Shown: positions 45,718 through 55,712, numbered from the stretch's first letter. The stretch is 64,000 nucleotides of DNA from Ilyomonas sp963847085 (GCA_963847085.1 CAWJYO010000006.1:124001-188000), one strand, 5' to 3'. Translations and numbers: made by a program. The notes: generated by a model from the letters alone, not told the origin.

Positions 45718-48700
45718 ATGGCAACGGCTAACAAACGCAATATTCAGTTACAAAAATTCAACGAGATTTATAACAAGCTCAACGCTCAGCAAAAACAGGC
45801 GGTTGATACCATTGAAGGTCCGGTGATGGTAATTGCGGGTCCGGGCACTGGCAAAACCCAAATCCTCGGCGCCCGCATCGGGAAGATATTGTTGGAAACC
45901 GACACGCAACCCGACAACATTCTTTGCTTAACCTATACTGACGCCGGCACCATTGCCATGCGCAAACGCTTGTCGTCGTTCATTGGCGCTGATGCTTATA
46001 AGGTTCACATCTATACGTTTCATGCGTTTTGCAATGATGTAATCCAGGAAAATTTGTCCCTGTTTGACAAAACATCGCTCGACCCGATCACTGATTTGCA
46101 GCGCATAGACATTTACCGTGAATTGATTGATGGTTTTGGCAAAAATCATCCGCTCAAACGCTATCGCGGCGATGTATATTTCGAGATACATAATCTACAG
46201 AATTTGTTCAGTGCCATGAAACGCGAAGGCTGGACGGCAATTTATATAAACAGTCGCATTGATGCTTATATAGAATGATATTCCGAACCGAAGAAGATTA
46301 CATTTATAAACGGGCTTATAGAGGGTAAAAAAAGGCGATATAAAAGAAGATAAGCTTGCCGAAGAAAACTGAAAATGGAGAAGTTACGCGCTGCCGTGAA
46401 CGAGTTTGAAAACTTTCAAAACAAGATGCGCGAGCGCAAGTTGTATGACTTTGACGACATGATCAATTGGGTGATTAAAGCCTTTGATCGAAAACAAAGA
46501 ATTGCTCAACCAATACCAGGAACAATACTTATACATTTTGGTGGATGAATACCAGGATACGAGCGGTACGCAAAATAAAATTGTTGAGCTGCTCATCAAT
46601 TATTGGGAGAAGCCCAATGTGTTTGTTGTAGGCGATGACGACCAAAGTATTTATCGCTTTCAAGGTGCGAATGTGGAGAACATGCTTCGCTTTGCTGATA
46701 GTTATAAAGATGATTTATTAAAGGTTGTATTAACGGACAATTACCGCAGTACGCAGCCCATTTTAGACATCAGCAAAACGCTTATTTGCAACAATGAAGA
46801 ACGTTTGATTAAACAACTGCCCGGCTTAAGTAAAGATTTGATTGCATCTAACACAAACATCAATCATCTTACTCATCTTCCTTCTATCAAACAATACAAT
46901 TCGCCGCGCGAAGAGATGATTGGGATTACACTCGAAGTGGAAGCCTTACTAAAAAAAGGGGTAAAACCAAACTGTATTGGCATCATCTATCGCGAAAACA
47001 AATATGGTGATGAACTGGGCAAGTATTTTAAGCTTCGAAAGATTCCGCAGTATAGCCGCCGCAACACCAATCTTTTGCATGAGCCTTTGGTGCAAAACAT
47101 TCTTACCCTTTTAAAATACCTCGCAGCCGAGCACGATATTCCTTATGAAGGCGATGAAATGCTGTTTGAAATTTTGCATTACAACTGGTTTGGCATTCCG
47201 CCGGTAGAAATTGCAACCATAACCATCGAAGTGGCAGAACGACAATTCACGCAAAACAAAACGTTCATCCGAAAATTATTGTATGATAAAGCAACGCAGC
47301 CACTGCGCGATTTGTTTGCCAAGCCGCTGAATGCCAAGCTGGCTGCGGCTTCTGCTTTCCTAGAAAATTTAATTGCTGCTGTTCCTAATGTTACGCTAAT
47401 GCAATTGCTGGAACAACTCATCCGTGAAAGCGGCGCATTAAGCTGCATCATGCAAAGCGAAAACAAACATTATGAAATGCATCTTCTCACCGGTTTGTAC
47501 GATTTTATTAAAGAAGAAACAAGCCGCTCGCCTTTGCTTTCGTTGCAACAATTGGTGAACATTTTTGAATTGATGGAGCGGGAAAACATTACGCTTCCGT
47601 TAATACAAGTGAACGGTAGTGAGCGGGGTGTAAATTTAATGACGGCACATGGCAGCAAAGGCTTAGAATACGAATACATTTTTATTGCCGGTTGCAATGC
47701 CGCCGGTTGGGAAAAAAAGCGCAGGCCTGTGGGCGGTTACAGTTTGCCCGATACCCTGTTTGTAAGCCTTTCGCCCAATGCTGAAGAGGAAGAATTGCGG
47801 CGCTTGTTTTATGTGGCATTAACACGTGCGCAGAAGCATTTAACAGTATCATATCCCAAAACAAAAAGTGATGGAAAAGAAACAGAACCCAGTCGTTTTA
47901 TTGGTGAGATTTTAGACGAGCATACGATACCCATTGAAGAGATTCAGTTGGATGAAGATGTGGTTACAGAGTTTCGAGCGTTAGAATTTGAACGTTTACA
48001 ATCGCCCGAAATTATGAAGATGGAACGCGATGTGATTGCTCCCCGCATCGAGCGTTTTGTAATGAATGTTTCGGCGTTGAACAATTACCTGCGTTGCCCG
48101 TTAGAGTTTTATTTTCGCAACATTGTAAACATACCAAGCCCGCGCAATGAAGCTGCGGAATTTGGCTCTGCCGTACATTATGCGTTGCAACGGTTGTTTG
48201 AACAAGTGCAGCGTTACAACGAGTTTCCTTCAGTGCAAAGCCTGGTGCAGGACTTTGAAGGTTATATGCACCGGCATCGCGAATTGTTTACCAAAGAACA
48301 GTTTGAACGGCGTATGGAATATGGCCCTGAAATATTGACCAACTATTACAACACTTACATCAACCAATGGAATACAGTGGTTGCCATTGAGCGCAATATT
48401 AAAGGGGTTGTGGTAAATGGTGTTCCCCTAAAAGGTAAGATTGATAAATTAGAATTTGATGGCACCGATGTGAATGTAGTGGATTACAAAACGGGCGATT
48501 TGGAAAAGGCAAAACCAAAACTTCAATTACCAAACGATAAGGAGACCAACGGCGGAGATTACTGGCGACAGGCGGTGTTTTATAAAATTTTATTGGACAA
48601 TTATGCCGGACGAAAATGGAACGCCGTAAGCTTTGAATTTGATTTTATTGAGCCGGATAAAAAGGGCGACTATCATCGCCGCAAAGTGCGCATCGAACCG

Positions 48701-48877
48701 GAAGACATTACGACAGTTACGCAACAAGTTACCAACGTTTGGAACAAGATACAGCAGCATGATTTTTACACCGGATGCGGCAAACCCGACTGCCACTGGT
48801 GCAACTTTGTAAAAACAAACAAAATGGCAATTGCGTTGCATGAGATTGAGCCGGTGTTGGAAGAGGAATGGAGGTAA
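45718..48877 (+). pseudogene. UvrD-family helicase with C-terminal PD-(D/E)XK nuclease, several clustered indels
   Basis: N-terminal helicase core: Walker A GPGTGKTQILGARIGK, LCLTYTDAGTIAMRKRL; then VDEYQDTSGTQNKIVELL, GDDDQSIYRFQGAN, MTAHGSKGLEYEYIFIAGCN and LRRLFYVALTRAQKHLTVSY. C-terminal nuclease: YLRCPLEFYFRNI, GKIDKLEFDGTDVNVVDYKT, and CGKPDCHWC, with four cysteines placed for an Fe-S cluster as in AddB/Cas4 nucleases. Between 46275 and 46485 the frame changes at least four times (near 46276, 46323-46333, 46366-46375, 46485), yet the spliced reading (YIYKRAY, KGDIKEDKLAEE, MEKLRAAVNEFENFQNKMRE) is plausible throughout. The restored protein would be ~1050 residues. Either locally poor sequence or an inactivated gene; probable roles are recombination repair or defence. 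Confidence 0.8.
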
Positions 48878-48928
48878 GCGGAGTAACTTAAATTAGTAAA
48901 CATACATTTGCTTATAGAATAACATTTA

Positions 48929-50108
48929 ATGATAAACAAAATTCAAATACAGAATTTTAAATCAGTTGTTGATCTTTCTCTTGATTTAGGAACCTTTAAT
49001 GTTTTAATAGGCGAGAATGGTTGTGGTAAGTCAAATATTTTAGAAGCAATAGCTTTTGGAGCAGCGGCAAGTGCAGACAAACTTGATTATGAATTTTTAG
49101 GCAGCAGAGGCATTCGCGTAACCAGACCTGAATTTATGTTTTCTGCTTTTAAAACAGAAGTACAAAAAGCAATACAAATTAGCTTTACAAAAGGTGAAAT
49201 ATTTCGTCCTTTTATATTAATTAACTCTTCTGATAATTCAAGAAAGTGGATTGATAAAAATTCAGCGGAACCTTAGAAAAACTTTTGGCGAAGTGTTTAG
49301 AAAAATAGATAAACTGAAGCAAAGTCTTAACGGGTTTAAAAATAATCTTAATAATAACGAAGTTGATGTGATAACAGTTGATGCAACGCAACTTGAGGAC
49401 ATTGAAAAAGAGGCTACTCATTATTCTCAAATTTTTCAAACATGGGATAGTGATAATATTCTTGCTAACTATGTTATTTATTCTCCCGAACAAACAAGTT
49501 TGCGAAGATTTGAAGAAACTGCACAAATCTATCCACTTGGTATTAAAGGAGAAGGACTTTTTCAATACTTAAAGGAACTTTCTTCAAAGGATAAAAAAAC
49601 GATTATTGCGATAAAGAATAACTTACATCTTATTGATTGGTTTGAGGATTTTCATTTATCGAATGATTTATTAAGTAATGAATTTGCCTTACACATAAAG
49701 GACAAGTATTTAAATGAGAATCTTCAATTCTTTGATCAAAAGAGTACAAATGAGGGATTTTTATACTTGCTTTTTTATTCCACTTTATTTATATCAAAAC
49801 TTACTCCATTCTTCTTTGCAATTGACAACATTGATGCTTCACTCAACCCTAAATTGTGTATGCAATTGACAAAAAATCTTACGTCATTAGCTAAGAAACA
49901 TAAGAAGCAAGTAATTGTTACTACGCAAAACCCTGCAATACTTGATGGGTTGAATTTAAAAGATGATAACCAACGTTTGTTTGTAGTTAGAAGAAACGAA
50001 GAAGGGCATACAAAAGCTCAGCGTATTATGCATAAAGCAGAAAGAACAATGAAGCTTTCTGAAGTATGGACGAATGGCTTTATTGGTGGTTTACCTGATA
50101 ACTTTTAA
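48929..50108 (+). CDS. AAA ATPase (AAA_21, OLD/RecF-like), one frameshift
   Basis: N-terminus MINKIQIQNFKSVVDLSLDL with Walker A GENGCGKS (residues 28-35). The frame breaks in an A5 run near 49256-49260; removing one A joins RKWID to KIQRNLRKTFGEVFRKIDKL. The C-terminal part holds FFAIDNIDASLNPKLC in the Walker B position, where an Asn replaces the usual catalytic Glu, and VIVTTQNPAILDGLNL as the H-loop-like region (Q where His is common). Restored length ~392. It starts 52 bp after the helicase and is followed 20 bp later by a TOPRIM-like gene, like two-gene ATPase/TOPRIM defence modules. Confidence 0.82.
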
Positions 50109-50127
50109 ATCGAATTTTTATCCCTTT

Positions 50128-50784
50128 ATGAATTTCGCACTGATAACTGAAGGTGTTTCTGAGTATAGAATTATAAAACATATCCTCACAAAGTTTTTCA
50201 AAGATTCCGATCCTGTCATTTATCCTATTCAACCCAAAATTGTAAACGAAAAGCAAGAAGTAATAGGGGGCTGGAATGAAGTTTTAAAGTACTGCGAAAG
50301 AGAAGAAATCAGATCCATTCTTGTCGAAAATGAATATTTAATCATCCAAATTGATTCAGACCAATCTGCAACAAAACCTTTTAACATCAGCCATTCAAAA
50401 GAAGGTGGTATTGCCAAGACTGATGAAGAACTATACAACGAAATAAGAGATAAGTTAAAAGACTTGGTAAAACCAGATATAATGAACAGTTATGATAGCC
50501 GGATCATCTTTGCTATTTGTATACATACAATTGAATGCTGGTTGTTACCAATATACTATATAGATCACCACAAATCTGCAACAAGAAATTGTCTTAATGT
50601 CTTAAACGTTATATTAAGAAATAAAGGTTCAAATGCAATTCCGATCGGGAAAAACTCACCAAATGGAATCAGAGCTTATAATGAGGTGCTTAAAGGCTGG
50701 CGAAAAAGGGAAGATATAATTAAAAGTTCTAAGCACAATGTTGGCTTCGATAAGTTTATTGATGATTTGAATAATATTCATTAA
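50128..50784 (+). CDS. TOPRIM-like protein partnered with the AAA ATPase
   Basis: The ATG at 50128 (MNFALITEGVSEYRIIKHIL) gives 218 residues; the earlier frame from 50074 overlaps the ATPase gene. The opening LITEGVSE with E8 and the later LIIQIDSDQS with D76 and D78 fit the E...DxD signature of TOPRIM nucleases, as in DUF4276/RloB/AriB-type partners of OLD-like ATPases. The rest (IIFAICIHTIECWLLPIYYI ... GWRKREDIIKSSKHNVGFDK) is unplaced. It lies 20 bp downstream of the ATPase and is followed by a strong terminator. Likely the nuclease half of an ATPase-controlled effector; inferred from motifs and gene order. Confidence 0.7.
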   Translation: MNFALITEGVSEYRIIKHILTKFFKDSDPVIYPIQPKIVNEKQEVIGGWNEVLKYCEREEIRSILVENEYLIIQIDSDQSATKPFNISHSKEGGIAKTDEELYNEIRDKLKDLVKPDIMNSYDSRIIFAICIHTIECWLLPIYYIDHHKSATRNCLNVLNVILRNKGSNAIPIGKNSPNGIRAYNEVLKGWRKREDIIKSSKHNVGFDKFIDDLNNIH

Positions 50785-50835
50785 AACTTTATTTCGGATT
50801 GCAAAGGATAATTTATGACATGCACTGATATGAGC

Positions 50836-50880
50836 AAAAACAAACGCCTGCATTCATCAAAAATGCAGGCGTTTGTTTTT
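50836..50880. terminator. Bidirectional terminator with AAAAACAAAC/GTTTGTTTTT ends
   Basis: A perfect 19-bp inverted repeat (50836-50854 and 50862-50880) with a 7-nt loop, between convergent genes. The GC-rich core is CGCCTGCATT; the outer ends are AAAAACAAA and TTTGTTTTT. Confidence 0.9.
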
Positions 50881-50891
50881 ACACAAATAAT

Positions 50892-51974
50892 TTACGCTTC
50901 CTCTTTCAACGATTGCATATCTATCACGTAACGGTAATGCACATCTTTCTTCGCCATCTCATCGAAAGCATCGTTAATGTCCTGCATCTTTATCATTTTC
51001 GTATCAGGCAGTATATTGTGTTCGGCACAAAAGTTTAATACTTCCTGCGTGTCACGAATGCCTCCTATTAATGAGCCGCCAACTGTAAGCCGGCTTGTTG
51101 CCACATCCATGTTATTCAATGGCTTTTTGTATTCGCCCAATAAACCAACGGTAACTATTTCGCCATCCAAATTCATTAAAGAGATATAAGGTGTCAGGTC
51201 AAACGGATCGGGAATAGTAATGAGTAAAAAGTCGAGGGATTTTTCTGCTTCTTTCATTGCCTCTTTATCGGTTGAAACAATTACTTTCTTCGCACCAAAT
51301 CGTTTCGCATCTTCAGTTTTTTCTTCGTCTGTGGTTAATGCTGTTACTTCTGCGCCCATTGCGGTAGCCAACTTGATTGCCATGTGTCCCAAGCCTCCAA
51401 TGCCAGCCACGCCTACTTTATCGCCGGCTTTTACACCCCAATGTTTCAAAGGCGAATAAGTAGTAATGCCTGCACAAAGAATGGGTGCTGCTGATTTGAT
51501 ATCTAAAGAATCAGGTATGCGTAAAACAAAAGATTCTTTCACCACAATGTTGTCTGAATAGCCGCCGTAGGTGTTGTCTTTCACACCGGGCTGTGGTTTC
51601 ATGTAACCATTGTAAGTGGCTAAAAAACTATTGGGTCCCTGGCAATAATTTTCTTCACCGTGATGGCATGGCTCGCATTCGCCACAACTATCTATCATGC
51701 AGCCAACACCAACCGTATCACCTACTTTAAATCTGGTAACGCCGCTGCCGGTAGCAATTACTTTTCCTATAATTTCATGGCCAGGAACGCATGGATAAAG
51801 TGTATTTCCCCAATCGTTTTTTACCTGGTGAAGATCCGAATGGCAAACACCGCAATACAAAATATCAATGTGTACTTCGTCCTCTTTCGGCGATTTTCTT
51901 TCAAAATCCATTCGTTTTAAACTGTTCATGATAGAGCCTTTCGCTCCATAGCCTTTTGTTTGAATCGTTTCCAT
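50892..51974 (-). CDS. Zinc-dependent NAD(P)-dependent alcohol dehydrogenase (YahK/CAD-like)
   Basis: The ATG at 51974 (METIQTKGYGAKGSIMNSLK) gives 360 residues; the longer frame from 52064 is not conserved. Catalytic zinc site CGVCHSDLHQVKNDWG and GHEIIGKV; structural zinc CGECEPCHHGEENYCQG; Rossmann motif VGVAGIGGLGHMAIKLATAM. The pattern LYPCVPGHE and SFLATYNGYM fits the broad-specificity aldehyde-reducing YahK/cinnamyl-alcohol group. Confidence 0.93.
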   Translation of the reverse strand: METIQTKGYGAKGSIMNSLKRMDFERKSPKEDEVHIDILYCGVCHSDLHQVKNDWGNTLYPCVPGHEIIGKVIATGSGVTRFKVGDTVGVGCMIDSCGECEPCHHGEENYCQGPNSFLATYNGYMKPQPGVKDNTYGGYSDNIVVKESFVLRIPDSLDIKSAAPILCAGITTYSPLKHWGVKAGDKVGVAGIGGLGHMAIKLATAMGAEVTALTTDEEKTEDAKRFGAKKVIVSTDKEAMKEAEKSLDFLLITIPDPFDLTPYISLMNLDGEIVTVGLLGEYKKPLNNMDVATSRLTVGGSLIGGIRDTQEVLNFCAEHNILPDTKMIKMQDINDAFDEMAKKDVHYRYVIDMQSLKEEA

Positions 51975-52160
51975 AGGTTTTAAAAATGTTTGGAGAATGG
52001 AAGCGAATAACATACCAATGAAGTTGATGTATACATTTCGTTGGCTTTCAAACAAGGTTGGCATCCGCTCACTACAAACAAGCTCGATTTGTTTTCACGC
52101 CATTTTTATAGTTTTACCCACTTCATCACATGACGCCAATCCGACACATACAAACTGCAC

Positions 52161-52699
52161 ATGCAAACTGATGAAGAACTGTTGATTTTGTTTCAGCAGG
52201 ATGGTGACCAGAATGCGTTGGCAAGTTTGTATCTGCGATATACCGATTTGCTGTATGGCGTTTGCCTGAAATACTTATCCGATGCCGAAAGTGCAAAAGA
52301 TGCCACCATGAACCTTTACACCGAATTAGTGCAAAAATTGCCTTATCAGCAAATCAGCCATTTTAAAAGCTGGCTGTATGTGGTGGCAAAAAATTATTGT
52401 TTGATGCAGTTGCGCAGCCGCGGAAAACACCGAACAGTAGAACTTCAGTTGAATGATGTGCAATCGGAAGAATTTGTGCATCTTGATTCTGTGCTGGAGA
52501 AAGAAGCTGAATTAAAGAAGTTGAAAAATGTATAGAAGGTTTGGGTGAGGAGCAACAAAAGACAATTCGCCTATTTTATTTACACAATAAATGCTACAAC
52601 GAAATTTCGGATGAAACAGGCTGGGACTGGAACAAAGTGAGAAGCCTCATTCAAAATGGCAGACGAAACTTAAAAACCTGTATGGAACAAAATGGCTGA
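52161..52699 (+). CDS. ECF RNA polymerase sigma factor, one frameshift
   Basis: MQTDEELLILFQQDGDQNAL onward is sigma region 2 (ALASLYLRYTDLLYGVCLKY, SHFKSWLYVVAKNYCLMQLR). The frame breaks at an A5 run (52524-52528); with one A added it continues CIEGLGEEQQKTIRLFYLHN, then KCYNEISDETGWDWNKVRSL and IQNGRRNLKTCMEQNG, which is region 4. Restored length ~179, normal. Its stop overlaps the next start by 8 bp, the usual tight coupling of an ECF sigma with its membrane anti-sigma or effector. Confidence 0.87.
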
Positions 52700-53789
52700 T
52701 AACAAGGCAAATACAAACTATGGGTTCGGCGATATTCATCGCTATCTGAACGGGCAGATGACGGCTAAAGAAATGCACGATTTGGAACGTGCTGCATTGC
52801 AGGATCCGTTTCTTGCCGATGCCATAGAAGGTTATCACAATAGCAACAAAGAATTATCGGAAAAGCATTTAAACGAAATAACCGCCGCTATACAAAGCAA
52901 TCATCAGGGAGCTAACATTATTGCCTTTTCCAAACGCAGGCGGTATAGATGGCTGGCAGCCGCTTGCATTGTTTTTTTTCTCGGCATAAGTGTGTTTGTT
53001 CTTTATCAAAACAAAAACAATAACAAGCTGGCAACCGTAACCAGTAACGTTATAAAAAGCGGCAAAACAAAAGATTCATTTTATAATAAAAATAATAAGC
53101 TCGACCCTTCGCAGGAAGATTCAGAAACTGCTGTAATACGGGAGGCAATAATTCCGGCAAAACCAAAAGGGGAAGAACCATATACAGCCTCCGTTTCAAG
53201 AAAGAAAGAACAGAAGCAGTCTACAATTGCTTCCACATCACCATCAAAAAAAGAAGATTCAATGCTGATAGCTGCTGCACCTGCGGCATTATCTAATCGC
53301 AGCAAAGCTATGTCTCTACAGCCATCTTTACCAGCAACCACCGATACATTCCACAATGATACCATGGATAAAAGCATAGCAAAAGGTTACACAACACGTG
53401 CCTTTGCATCTTCGCCCAAACCTTTATGGACAACCGATAAGGTCAAGCCTTTCCTTTTATCAGAAGTGGAAGTGATTAACATTAATAAAAAAATAAAGAA
53501 AGCAACCGATACAGCTGCTGTAAAACCAGAAGGTGGCTGGCTTCTTTTTCAAGATTATTTGTTTAGCAAACTGGGCAATAAAGACTCCCTGGCAGTTGCT
53601 AATCCGTGGAATAACATAGGCGATATAGAACTTGAATTTTCAGTGAGCCCAACCGGCATGCCTTATGATGTTGAGGTGCTTCATGGGCCCGATTCTACCA
53701 CGGCAAATAAAGCAGCTACCGCTATTGAACAAGGACCGAAATGGATAAGCACGGATAAAAAAGAAAAACGACTGAATTTAAAATTTTAA
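52692..53789 (+). CDS. Membrane protein partner of the ECF sigma factor (putative anti-sigma, TonB-like C-terminus)
   Basis: A 365-residue protein. The cytoplasmic N-terminus (GDIHRYLNGQMTAKEMHDLE RAALQDPF) resembles the anti-sigma domain region of Bacteroidota; one membrane helix follows at about 78-96 (WLAAACIVFFLGISVFVLYQ). A long Ser/Lys/Thr-rich periplasmic linker leads to a C-terminal domain (LFQDYLFSKLG ... IELEFSVSPTGMPYDVEVLH) of TonB C-terminal type. Overlaps the sigma gene by 8 bp. It probably holds the sigma factor and senses an envelope signal; the anti-sigma role is inferred. Confidence 0.75.
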   Translation: MADNKANTNYGFGDIHRYLNGQMTAKEMHDLERAALQDPFLADAIEGYHNSNKELSEKHLNEITAAIQSNHQGANIIAFSKRRRYRWLAAACIVFFLGISVFVLYQNKNNNKLATVTSNVIKSGKTKDSFYNKNNKLDPSQEDSETAVIREAIIPAKPKGEEPYTASVSRKKEQKQSTIASTSPSKKEDSMLIAAAPAALSNRSKAMSLQPSLPATTDTFHNDTMDKSIAKGYTTRAFASSPKPLWTTDKVKPFLLSEVEVININKKIKKATDTAAVKPEGGWLLFQDYLFSKLGNKDSLAVANPWNNIGDIELEFSVSPTGMPYDVEVLHGPDSTTANKAATAIEQGPKWISTDKKEKRLNLKF

Positions 53790-53934
53790 CCTAAACTGAT
53801 TGCCTGCTTAATCTGGCATTGACTAACTTTATTTTCGCATAATAATTTCATAAAATATTCCGCTCATCATTTTATGCTGCCATTTATACATGAAATTTGT
53901 AGATAGTAAAAAATAAGTTCTAATTATTTCATTC

Positions 53935-55629
53935 ATGAAATTCAGTTTCTTCTTTCTTGCCATTTTACTTCTTTGTACAAACACGTTTGTTTTTGCCCAA
54001 AATAATTTAAAAGGATGGCAATATCTCGATTCGAAAACGGATGGTTATAATGGCATCAGTTTGCAACAGACCTATGATTTTTTAAAAGGGAAAAAATCGA
54101 AAACAGTAATTGTTGCCGTGATTGATTCGGGCGTAGATACAACGCACGAAGACCTCAAAGGCATCCTTTGGCACAACCCGAAAGAAATACCCGGCAACGG
54201 CATTGACGACGACCACAATGGCTACGTGGATGATGTATATGGCTGGAATTTTCTCGGCAATAAAAACGGAGAAAATCTGACAAGGGACATAGATGAAAGA
54301 ACACGTGTGTACTACGATTTTAAAGACCGTTTTGCCGATAAGAATATTGACACGTCAACACTCAATCCGTTTGAAAAAGAAGAATACAAAACCTGGCTGA
54401 AAGCTGCGCGGGCTATGCAACCCAGCAGTGAAGACGAAATGGAAGTGAGCATGATAGAAATGGCAATGAAAGTGCTGAAAAGAAACGATGAAGTATTGCA
54501 AAAAGAAACGGGAAGAACCGAATACACACCGTCGGATCTGGAAAAAATAACGCCGGAAACAAAAGAAGGCAGGCAGGCAAAACTGGCTTACTTAACTTTT
54601 GTAAAACTGGTAAATGTGGATGAAGACATGAAGAACACCACATTGCTTACTGAACTGCAAAGCGAATTAGACGGTAAAAAGCAAACCATAAATGCGTTAA
54701 AAACAAAACCTCCTCGCTATCGCGATTCGATTATTAAAGATGACTACTACAATATTAACGACAGGTTTTATGGCAATGGCGATGTAATGGGAAGCGCTCC
54801 TATGCACGGCACGCATGTAACGGGCATTATTGGCGCAGAGCGCGATAACAATCTTGGCGTTGAGGGTGTGGCCGACAATGTAAAAGTGATGATGATTCGT
54901 GCAGTGCCGGAAGGCGATGAGTATGATAAAGATGTTGCGCTTGCAATCAAATATGCGGTTGACAATGGCGCGAAAGTGATTAATATGAGCTTTGGTAAAA
55001 GTTATTCGCCCGAAAAAAAATGGGTGGACGAAGCTGTTCATTATGCCGAAGCGAAAGATGTGCTGATTGTTCATGCGGCGGGAAATGAATCGGAAGATGT
55101 GGACACAACCGACAATTATCCCAACCCAAATCTGATAGAATTTAACACCACAGCTTCTAACTTTATTACCGTTGGCGCCAGCAGTGATCAACACATTGGC
55201 AACGGCGATTTGATTGCTTCGTTTAGCAATTACGGACCGAAAGGAGTGAACGTATTTGCGCCGGGAACCAAAATTTATTCTACGCTCCCGGGCGGTCATG
55301 ATTACGGCTTTTTGCAAGGCACCAGTATGGCATCGCCGGTAGTGGCTGGTGTGGCGGCCCTTATCCGTTCTTATTATCCGGCCCTTTCTGCAAAACAGGT
55401 GAAATATGCCATTGAAAAATCTGCTATGCCGGCTTCTGATTCTGTAAAAGTTACAGTGCCCGGAAGCAATGGCAGTTTATGCTCGATGAGCAATCTGTGC
55501 AGCAGCGCCGGTTTCTTAAATGCATTTGCTGCTATGAAGTTGGCTTCTACCTTACAACCCGAAGCACCTAAAAGCGATAAGCAGGAAATACCCAAAGTGA
55601 TTTTTGAAAATGCTCCGGCGAATAAATAG
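53935..55629 (+). CDS. Secreted subtilisin-family (S8) serine protease
   Basis: A 564-residue protein with signal peptide MKFSFFFLAILLLCTNTFVF (then AQ). Catalytic triad D64 (VAVIDSGVDTTHEDLKG), H291 (HGTHVTGIIG) and S464 (GTSMASPVVAGVAALI), plus oxyanion Asn in VHAAGNESEDVD. Asp and His are about 227 residues apart, far more than in classical subtilisins (about 32): the region between is a charged, mostly helical insertion (FEKEEYKTWLKAARAMQPSS ... ELQSELDGKKQTINALK). No type A sorting domain is visible. The substrate is unknown; such enzymes are frequent in Bacteroidota envelopes. Confidence 0.92.
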   Translation: MKFSFFFLAILLLCTNTFVFAQNNLKGWQYLDSKTDGYNGISLQQTYDFLKGKKSKTVIVAVIDSGVDTTHEDLKGILWHNPKEIPGNGIDDDHNGYVDDVYGWNFLGNKNGENLTRDIDERTRVYYDFKDRFADKNIDTSTLNPFEKEEYKTWLKAARAMQPSSEDEMEVSMIEMAMKVLKRNDEVLQKETGRTEYTPSDLEKITPETKEGRQAKLAYLTFVKLVNVDEDMKNTTLLTELQSELDGKKQTINALKTKPPRYRDSIIKDDYYNINDRFYGNGDVMGSAPMHGTHVTGIIGAERDNNLGVEGVADNVKVMMIRAVPEGDEYDKDVALAIKYAVDNGAKVINMSFGKSYSPEKKWVDEAVHYAEAKDVLIVHAAGNESEDVDTTDNYPNPNLIEFNTTASNFITVGASSDQHIGNGDLIASFSNYGPKGVNVFAPGTKIYSTLPGGHDYGFLQGTSMASPVVAGVAALIRSYYPALSAKQVKYAIEKSAMPASDSVKVTVPGSNGSLCSMSNLCSSAGFLNAFAAMKLASTLQPEAPKSDKQEIPKVIFENAPANK

Positions 55630-55647
55630 TGCGATTGATAAATAACG

Positions 55648-55697
55648 GCAAAAACAAAAGGGCAAACTTGTTGACAGGTTTGCCCTTTTGTTTTTGC
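55648..55697. terminator. Bidirectional terminator with GCAAAAACAAAA ends
   Basis: A perfect 20-bp inverted repeat (55648-55667 and 55678-55697) with a 10-nt loop between convergent genes; the core is GGGCAAAC and the ends are GCAAAAACAAAA and TTTTGTTTTTGC. Confidence 0.9.
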
Positions 55698-55712
55698 ACT
55701 AAATTGTAATGA

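Noticed and set aside
50074..50127. Upstream start for the TOPRIM-like protein
   Set aside because: It would overlap the ATPase gene by 35 bp and adds residues without conservation before the clear MNFALITEG start.
45718..50784. Complete Gabija system
   Set aside because: GajA is one ATPase-TOPRIM protein and GajB a short helicase; here ATPase and TOPRIM-like parts are separate and the helicase carries a nuclease domain, so it is only reported as a possible relative.
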